The notes beneath the pieces were generated by a model that was given only the letters and a program-made list of their open reading frames with translations, was not told the origin of the DNA and ran no database searches. Position numbers and translations under genes: made by a program. Positions 58,562-64,000 of a stretch of DNA of 64,000 bases are shown here, one piece after another. Position 1 is the stretch's first letter, and every line of letters begins with the position of its first letter. The stretch comes from Microbacterium neungamense (lineage in GTDB: Bacteria; Actinomycetota; Actinomycetes; Actinomycetales; Microbacteriaceae), in assembly GCF_024971095.1 (NCBI RefSeq), contig NZ_CP069717.1, positions 744,001 through 808,000 of the forward strand. The letters are read 5' to 3'.

Positions 58562-59812
58562 GTGGCGCCCTTCTCCTTCGGCAGCGGAAACGTGGCGAAG
58601 CTCCTCCGTCTCCCGCTGTACGCCCTCGGACGCCTGGGCACGCTGGTCGTGCCCCGCGGCGACACGTGGGTGTTCGGATGCGGCGCCGGCATCGGCGACG
58701 GCGCCCTGGCGCTGTGGCGCGTGGCATCCGCCACCGGCCACCGCGCCGTGTGGCTCACCACCTCGTCGCGCGAGGAGGCGGATGCGGCGGCGCTCGGCAT
58801 CCGCACCGTGCCGAAGGCGGGACTTCGCGGCTGGTGGACCACCGCCCGCGCCGGCGTCGTGGTCGTCACGCACGGACTCGGCGACGTGAACCGGTACGCC
58901 TCCTCGGGGGCGTTCGTGGTGCAGCTGTGGCACGGCATCCCGCTCAAGCGGATCGGCCTCGATTCGCCGGTGACCGCGCAGGTGCCGCGCGTGCCCGGAG
59001 CCCCGCTGCTGCGCCGGCTGATCCGCGCCGCCTACCGCTCCGCGGCGCAGCGCATCCGGCTGATGCCGGCCGCCTCCGACCGGGCCCGCGGCCGCCTGGA
59101 GTCCGCGTTCGGGCTGGGCGATGACCGCGTGCTGGTCACCGGCGAGCCGCGCGTCGACGTGCTCTCCGCCGGCACCGCGCCCGCCCGTCGCGACGCCGCC
59201 ACCACGCTGCTGCTGCGCACCGGGCCGCTGCTGCCGGGCCAGCGCGCCGTGCTCTACGCGCCCACCTGGCGCGACGGTGCCCCAGACCCGGCCGTGCCCG
59301 CCGCCGACGAGTGGATCCGGATCGTCCGGCTGCTCGAGCGTCACGACGCCGTGCTGTTCGTCCGCTCGCATCCGCTCGGCGCGGGAGCGTACGCGCCGCC
59401 GTGGTCGAGCGGGCGGGTCCGGATGCTGGGCGCCGACGTCCTGCCCGACGTCACTCCCGCGCTGCCCCGCATCGACGTGCTGATCACCGACTACTCCTCG
59501 CTCGCCTTCGATGTGGGGCTGCTCGCGATGCCGGTGGTCTACCTCGCCCCGGACGTCGAGGAGTACGCCCGCGAACGCGGCTTCTACGGCTCGTACACCG
59601 CGGTGGCGGGCGCCGACCACGCCGTGGACTGGGGCGGGGCGTGCGCCCAGCTGGACGCCCTTCTGGGCGATCCGGCGGTGTTCACGGAGCGGTCCGAGCG
59701 ATCCGCTACGCTCAGCGCACACATGCACGCCCACCGCGACGGACGGAACACGCAGCGGGTGTACCAGGCGATCCGCGCGCGGGGGATTCCCGCGCCGAAG
59801 GGAGCACGATGA
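58562..59812 (+). CDS. CDP-glycerol glycerophosphotransferase-family protein
   Basis: The 416-residue protein has the TagF/TagB-type catalytic half: VVQLWHGIPLKRIGLD, RVLVTGEPRVDVL, AVLYAPTWRDG, VLFVRSHPLG, and VLITDYSSLAFDVGLLAMPVVYLAPD. It probably moves glycerol-phosphate or a related alcohol-phosphate onto a lipid-linked wall polymer at the inner membrane face. It is coupled to the following paralogue by ATGA. Substrate (teichoic acid-like polymer or modified glycan) is unknown. Confidence 0.88.
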   Translation: MAPFSFGSGNVAKLLRLPLYALGRLGTLVVPRGDTWVFGCGAGIGDGALALWRVASATGHRAVWLTTSSREEADAAALGIRTVPKAGLRGWWTTARAGVVVVTHGLGDVNRYASSGAFVVQLWHGIPLKRIGLDSPVTAQVPRVPGAPLLRRLIRAAYRSAAQRIRLMPAASDRARGRLESAFGLGDDRVLVTGEPRVDVLSAGTAPARRDAATTLLLRTGPLLPGQRAVLYAPTWRDGAPDPAVPAADEWIRIVRLLERHDAVLFVRSHPLGAGAYAPPWSSGRVRMLGADVLPDVTPALPRIDVLITDYSSLAFDVGLLAMPVVYLAPDVEEYARERGFYGSYTAVAGADHAVDWGGACAQLDALLGDPAVFTERSERSATLSAHMHAHRDGRNTQRVYQAIRARGIPAPKGAR

Positions 59813-61251
59813 CGACCGCCCGGATCGACGAGCAGGACGAGACGCTCGTCATCACAGGCACCGGGCCCCGTCCCGCCGCCGTGACGCTGGAGGGTGCGCG
59901 GGCGCGCGCCGAGGCGCGGATCACCGGGCGTGGCAGGACCTGGACGGCGGCCGTCCCGCTGCGGGTGTCCCGCTGGGGCGGGCCTGCCCTGCCGCTGCCC
60001 TCCGGTGACTACCGGCTGCACGTGGACGGCGAGGACGCCGACCTGACCGGGGCTCAGGTCGCGGCGACCCTGCTGCCCGGTCTGCGGATCGCCGTCGACG
60101 ACGCGCGCGTGCGCATCGACCCGCCGGTGGATCCGGCGTACGAGACGCCCGAGGGACAGGCGGTGCTGGAGGAGCGGTACGCCGCGCAGCCGGGCGGCGG
60201 GGAGAACGCGGTGTTCTTCGAGAGCTTCTACGGGCAGAACGCCGGATGCAATCCGCGAGCGATCGACCGGGAGCTGGCCCGCCGGGCCCCGGGCATCCGC
60301 CGCTACTGGAGCGTCGCCGACCTGTCCGTCGCCGTCCCCGAGGGCGGGATCGCCGTGGTCGAGGGTACCCCGGAGTGGTGGCGGGCCCGCGCCGAGGCCC
60401 GGCTGCTCGTCGTCAACGACTGGCTGCGGCGCCGCTACGTGCGCAAGGACGGCCAGCACGTGCTGCAGACCTGGCACGGCACGCCGCTGAAGCGGCTCGC
60501 CCTGCACCGCCCCGGTTTCCACCCGCGCCGGATGGCGGCGGTCGTCAAGGAGTCGCGGCGGTGGGATGCGTTGCTGGCGCAGAACCTGTACGCCTCCCGC
60601 ATCCTCCGCAGGGCGTACGCCTTCTTCGGCCGGCCGATCTGGGTGGAGGGGTACCCCCGCAACGACGTGCTCGTGAACGGCGACGCCGCCGGCATCCGTG
60701 CCGCCCTCGGCATCCGTCCCGGCGAGCGGGTGCTGCTGTACGCGCCCACCTGGCGCGACGACCGCACCGAGATGGTCGACTTCGTCGACCCCGAGGAGCT
60801 CGCGCGCGCGGCCGATGCCGTCGTGCTGGTGCGCGGCCACTCCCGGACCCTGCGCCCGGGCCGCGACCGCGAGGGTGCGCGGGTGATCGATGTCACCGGG
60901 TATCCCGACACCGCGCAGCTGCTGCTCGCCGGCGACACGCTGATCACGGACTACTCCTCGGTGATGTTCGACTTCAGCGTCACCGGCAAGCCGATGTACT
61001 TCCTGGTGCCCGACCTGGAGCACTACCGCGGCGAGCTGCGCGGGTTCTATTTCGACCTCGCCGAGCGCGCCCCCGGGCCGCTGGTGCGCACCCAGGAGGA
61101 GCTGCTGCGCGCCCTCGCGGACGACGGGGTGACCGCGGCGTACGCCGAGCGGTATGCGGCCTGGCGCGCGCAGTTCAACCGCCGCGACGACGGCCGCGCC
61201 GCCGAGCGCGTCGTGTCCCGCATCCTCGACCAGGGCTGGCTCGCCACCTGA
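59809..61251 (+). CDS. CDP-glycerol glycerophosphotransferase-family protein with N-terminal extension
   Basis: The 480-residue paralogue adds about 120 residues at the N-terminus, predicted mostly beta (TLVITGTGPRPAAVTLEGARARAEARITG), before the catalytic part. The catalytic motifs are VLQTWHGTPLKRLALHRPG, VEGYPRNDVLVNG, VLLYAPTWRDDRTEMVDFVD, VLVRGHSRTLRPG and LITDYSSVMFDFSVTGKPMYFLVPD. Such N-terminal domains are common in actinobacterial members. ATG 59809 overlaps the upstream stop. It is likely cooperative with the upstream gene in one polymer pathway. Confidence 0.88.
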   Translation: MTTARIDEQDETLVITGTGPRPAAVTLEGARARAEARITGRGRTWTAAVPLRVSRWGGPALPLPSGDYRLHVDGEDADLTGAQVAATLLPGLRIAVDDARVRIDPPVDPAYETPEGQAVLEERYAAQPGGGENAVFFESFYGQNAGCNPRAIDRELARRAPGIRRYWSVADLSVAVPEGGIAVVEGTPEWWRARAEARLLVVNDWLRRRYVRKDGQHVLQTWHGTPLKRLALHRPGFHPRRMAAVVKESRRWDALLAQNLYASRILRRAYAFFGRPIWVEGYPRNDVLVNGDAAGIRAALGIRPGERVLLYAPTWRDDRTEMVDFVDPEELARAADAVVLVRGHSRTLRPGRDREGARVIDVTGYPDTAQLLLAGDTLITDYSSVMFDFSVTGKPMYFLVPDLEHYRGELRGFYFDLAERAPGPLVRTQEELLRALADDGVTAAYAERYAAWRAQFNRRDDGRAAERVVSRILDQGWLAT

Positions 61252-61289
61252 CCCGCCCCTGGCTCCTGCCCCGGGCCCGCCGTTTCTGG

Positions 61290-61350
61290 CACATTGTGTC
61301 GCTCCGGGCGGGTTGCGGCGCCGGAGACCGACACGTCGCGACACAATGTG
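61290..61350. repeat. Inverted repeat between convergent genes
   Basis: CACATTGTGTCGC (61290-61302) is exactly complementary to GCGACACAATGTG (61338-61350). A short CGACGGGCGG direct repeat follows (61355-61384). It lies between the convergent glycerophosphotransferase and glycosyltransferase genes, so it may terminate both transcripts. Confidence 0.65.
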
Positions 61351-61387
61351 GCGCGACGGGCGGTGCCCTGGCGCGACGGGCGGGTGG

Positions 61388-62458
61388 TCAGGGGAGCGGG
61401 GTGTTCCAGTCCTTGAGCCGCGACGCGTCCACGGTGTCCCGGGCGCCGCGGAACACTCCGGCCAGGAACCCGAGTCCCCACGCGACGTGCATGGTCGGCA
61501 GCACCGCCATCGTCCACAGCCGCTCGCGGATGCCTCGGCGGCCGGGGGCCAACGCCACGGCGATCACGAGACCGGCGTACGCCAGCAGCGGCAGGTACAC
61601 CACGGATGCCAGGAGCGCGGCGAGTCCGCGAAGCACGCCGGTCAGCTGCAGCGCGGCCACGACGAGAGCGAGCACGATCGCCCCGATCAGCGCCGGCGGG
61701 GCGAAGTAGCGCAGGCCGTTGCGGCGCCCGTACCGGCGCACCAGCTCGCCGCGCCAGGCGCCGGTGGCGCGGAACTGCCGCGCCAGGCGCGACCAGCTCT
61801 CCCGCGGCCAGTAGGTGACCGACAGCTCCGGGTCGAACCACACCCGGTGCCCGGCCTGACGGATGCGCAGGTTCAGCTCCCAGTCCTCCCCGCGGCGGAT
61901 GGACTCGTCGAACAGGCCGACCTCCTCCAGCACGTCGCGCCGCATCACGCCGAGGTACGCCGACTCCGCCTCGCCCTCGCGGCTGCCGCCGTGGTACGCG
62001 CCGCCGCCGAGCCCGACGGGGGAGTTGTACAGCCGCGCCACCGCCTTCTGGAACGGGGTGCGGCCCTCGGCGCGCATGACCCCGCCGACGTTCGCCGAGC
62101 CGGTGCGGGCGAGCGTCGCCAGGGCGCGGGCCGCGTAGCCCGGGGCCAGCTCGGAATGGGCGTCCACCCGCACGATGGTCCCGTACCGGCTGGCGCGGAT
62201 CGCGGCGTTCAGCCCGACCGCGATGTGCGCCTCGGGGTTGTCGACGAGGCGGATGCGGGGGTCGCGCGCCGCCAGCTCGCGGGCGAGCTCCGTGGTCCCG
62301 TCGCTGGAGGGGCCGAGGGCGAGCACGAGCTCGATCGGGCCGTCCACGTGCTGGGTCAGCACAGAGACCACCGCGTGCTCGAGATAGGCACGCTCGTTCA
62401 GCACCGGCATCACGAACGACACGCCGGCCGAGGACGCGTCCTGCTCGTTCTCCCGCAT
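61388..62458 (-). CDS. Family 2 glycosyltransferase, membrane-anchored
   Basis: The 356-residue protein has the GT-A fold start VSFVMPVLNERAYLEHAV, the metal-binding DAHSELAPGYA, MRRDVLEEVGLFDESIRRGEDWELNLRIRQ and RQFRATGAWRGEL. Three C-terminal membrane helices follow (about 250-320). It resembles succinoglycan/ExoA-like transferases that act on lipid-linked sugars at the inner membrane face. It is divergent from the gene at 62511. It probably works in the same surface-polymer cluster. Confidence 0.88.
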   Translation of the reverse strand: MRENEQDASSAGVSFVMPVLNERAYLEHAVVSVLTQHVDGPIELVLALGPSSDGTTELARELAARDPRIRLVDNPEAHIAVGLNAAIRASRYGTIVRVDAHSELAPGYAARALATLARTGSANVGGVMRAEGRTPFQKAVARLYNSPVGLGGGAYHGGSREGEAESAYLGVMRRDVLEEVGLFDESIRRGEDWELNLRIRQAGHRVWFDPELSVTYWPRESWSRLARQFRATGAWRGELVRRYGRRNGLRYFAPPALIGAIVLALVVAALQLTGVLRGLAALLASVVYLPLLAYAGLVIAVALAPGRRGIRERLWTMAVLPTMHVAWGLGFLAGVFRGARDTVDASRLKDWNTPLP

Positions 62459-62497
62459 CCGTCGATCATGTCACGGGGACCTCGGAGGTTGCCGGAT

Positions 62498-62503
62498 TAG
62501 CGT
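62498..62503 (+). promoter_or_regulatory. -10 box TAGCGT
   Basis: TAGCGT ends seven bases before the ATG at 62511; the spacer CGGGGGA could also act as a weak ribosome site. Confidence 0.4.
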
Positions 62504-62510
62504 CGGGGGA

Positions 62511-63746
62511 ATGGTCTCCACGACGGATGCGAAGAAGGCCTATCGGATGCTGCGACGTGCGATCGCCGGCCGACGGAGGGCGCAGCGGGTGCGCCGGATG
62601 CTGGCGCAGCGCTCCCCGCACCCGCAGGGGCACTACCGGATCGCGGTGTACTTCGCCGACAAGGCCGTGAACATGTACCAGATCCGGCAGTGGTACCGGC
62701 CGCTGCAGGGGATCGTGGACCGATGGCCCGTCGTCGTGCTGGCGCGCTCCGCCTCCGGCGCCGCCGCGCTGCTGCAGGACGACGCGCTGCCGGTCGCGTT
62801 CGTGCCGCAGGTCCGCGACCTCGAGGCGTTCCTGGAGGAGCAGGACATCCGCATCGTGCTGTACGTGAACCAGAACACCCGCAACTTCCAGATGTTCCGG
62901 TACGGCGGGCGCTGGCACGTGTTCATCAACCACGGCGAGTCCGACAAGGTGTACATGACCAGCAACCAGTTCAAGGCGTACGACTACGCCCTCATCGCCG
63001 GCCCCGCTGCCCGGGACCGGCTCGCGGCCGCACTGTGGGACTACGACGTCGACGAGCGCACGATCCAGATCGGCCGTCCCCAGGCCGACCACTTCTCGGG
63101 CGAGCTCCCGTACCCGCCCGACGACCGGCTCGTCGTGCTGTACGCGCCGACCTGGGAGGGCGACCGCGCCTCGATGAGCTACGGCTCGGTGCGCAGCCAC
63201 GGCGTCGAGCTCGTGGAGCGGCTGCTGGCCACCGGCCGGCACCGGGTGATCTACCGGCCGCATCCGCGCACCGGGATCGTGGACGAGGCGTACGCCGCGG
63301 CGAACCGCAGGATCATCGGGATGCTGCGCGACGCGAACGCCGCCGACCCGGCCGCCCATCACGTGCACGACGATGGTCCGGAGATCGGCTGGCAGCTCGC
63401 GGCGGCCGACGTCGCCGTGGTCGACATCTCCGCGATGATCTACGACCGGCTGGCGACCGGGAAGCCGCTGCTGATCACCCGCCCGGTCAGTCCGGAGGCG
63501 GAGATCGACGAGACCGGCTACCTGTCCGACTGCGAATGGCTCACGGCGGATGCGGCATCCCGCATCGTCGCGGAGATCGACCGCGTCCGCGAGGACGAGC
63601 GGTCGGTGGTGCGGCTGCGCGGCTGGGTGCGGCGCTACTTCGGCGACACCGCGCCGGGAGCGGCGACGGCGCGGTTCCACGCCGCGATCGAGCGGCTCCT
63701 GCGCGAGTGGGAGGCGCTGCAGGTGAGCGAGGACCGCGCCGCCTGA
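62511..63746 (+). CDS. CDP-glycerol glycerophosphotransferase-like protein
   Basis: The 411-residue protein has HYRIAVYFADKAVNMYQIRQWY near the N-terminus, FINHGESDKVYMTSNQFKAYDY, VVLYAPTWEGDRASMSYGS, VIYRPHPRTG, and VAVVDISAMIYDRLATGKPLLITRPV. It belongs to the glycerophosphotransferase superfamily, but uses NHGESDK and DISAMIYD in place of WHG.PLK and TDYSS, so it is a divergent branch. A nearly identical N-terminus is seen in the gene at 63853, showing tandem duplication. Confidence 0.85.
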   Translation: MVSTTDAKKAYRMLRRAIAGRRRAQRVRRMLAQRSPHPQGHYRIAVYFADKAVNMYQIRQWYRPLQGIVDRWPVVVLARSASGAAALLQDDALPVAFVPQVRDLEAFLEEQDIRIVLYVNQNTRNFQMFRYGGRWHVFINHGESDKVYMTSNQFKAYDYALIAGPAARDRLAAALWDYDVDERTIQIGRPQADHFSGELPYPPDDRLVVLYAPTWEGDRASMSYGSVRSHGVELVERLLATGRHRVIYRPHPRTGIVDEAYAAANRRIIGMLRDANAADPAAHHVHDDGPEIGWQLAAADVAVVDISAMIYDRLATGKPLLITRPVSPEAEIDETGYLSDCEWLTADAASRIVAEIDRVREDERSVVRLRGWVRRYFGDTAPGAATARFHAAIERLLREWEALQVSEDRAA

Positions 63747-63840
63747 GCGCGGCCGGGGGCGTGGCGGAGCGGCGCCGGTGCCCGGGATCGCGCCGCCCGG
63801 ACGGTGCCGCCTGCGCGGTAATGAGCGGATGCCCGGGCCG

Positions 63841-63846
63841 TATCCT
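63841..63846 (+). promoter_or_regulatory. -10 box TATCCT, leaderless
   Basis: TATCCT ends six bases before the ATG at 63853; the spacer GGAGGG may also serve as a ribosome site. Confidence 0.5.
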
Positions 63847-63852
63847 GGAGGG

Positions 63853-64000
63853 ATGGGTGCGGTCTCCGATGCGAAGAAGGGTTATCGACTCCTCCGGCGT
63901 GCCCTGGCATCCCGCAGCGCCGTCCAGCGCGTGCGCCGCACGCTCGCGGCGGGCGAGCCGCATCCGCACGGCCACTACAAGATCGCGGTGTACTTCGCCG
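63853..64000 (+). CDS. Glycerophosphotransferase-like protein, 5' end (cut by window)
   Basis: The first 49 codons read SDAKKGYRLLRRALAS, RVRRTLAAGEPHPHGHYKIAVYFA, closely matching the start of the gene at 62511 (DAKKAYRMLRRAIAG, HPQGHYRIAVYFA). It is a tandem paralogue running out of the window. Confidence 0.8.
   Translation, partial: MGAVSDAKKGYRLLRRALASRSAVQRVRRTLAAGEPHPHGHYKIAVYFA

Overview
The window is GC-rich (about 70 percent or more by eye), gene-dense actinobacterial chromosome. Codon use, abundant GTG starts, many 1-4 base start/stop overlaps and the gene content (dapC/dapD/dapE, AdnAB, UvrD2, UPF0182, DUF3107, DUF3117) point to Actinomycetia. The intergenic repeats, the DUF222 HNH nuclease and the constant GGATGCC/GGCATCC motifs suggest Microbacteriaceae, close to Microbacterium; the family-level call is inference.

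Layout. 0-2 kb: a secreted lytic-transglycosylase-like protein and a frameshifted XRE-cupin regulator. 2.1-9.45 kb: an accessory island. It holds a secreted protein coupled to a cytosolic partner, an IS5-type element, and a three-gene recombinase operon (tyrosine integrase, small XRE-like protein, large multi-zinc-ribbon recombinase-like protein). An IS3-family element has split the third gene of that operon. A palindrome lies right at the operon start. 9.6-20.5 kb: core metabolism, namely azlCD amino-acid export, a ferredoxin, three lysine/diaminopimelate genes (dapC, dapD, dapE), citrate synthase, a DEAD-box helicase that carries a frameshift, a PIG-V-like mannosyltransferase, DUF3117 and an O-methyltransferase. 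20.5-25.9 kb: tatB, mrp, DUF1003, a CBS/MgtE-N protein, stress and membrane proteins, and a hydrolase. 25.9-26.4 kb: a deletion scar joining two gene remnants. 26.4-32.9 kb: DUF222 HNH nuclease with a possible LexA site, phosphotransferase, aminopeptidase P, an endonuclease/exonuclease/phosphatase protein and a PHP phosphoesterase.

32.9-53.6 kb is a conserved actinobacterial block. As far as I can recall gene orders, it parallels Mycobacterium tuberculosis Rv3211 to Rv3193c: rhlE, ferritin-like protein, DUF3107, adnA, adnB, phosphotransferase, nudC, uvrD2, cyclodehydratase-like protein, DUF2342, PDZ/Lon-like protease, UPF0182. It carries double-strand-break resection and helicase functions. 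adnB holds three perfect 60-bp in-frame repeats that match the intergenic repeat family seen at 28-29 kb. 53.7-58.5 kb: DUF1918, DUF488, initiator tRNA, nitrilase-like amidase, aminotransferase, HtrA-like protease. 58.5-64 kb: a cell-wall polymer cluster with four CDP-glycerol glycerophosphotransferase-like genes (the last cut by the window end) and a family-2 glycosyltransferase.

Two genome-wide patterns stand out. First, many genes have a TANNNT -10 box only 6-8 bases before the start codon, which implies leaderless mRNAs. Second, several families of long palindromic repeats sit in gaps between convergent genes. Two genes carry single-base deletions (XRE-cupin and DEAD-box helicase); these may be real or may be assembly errors.
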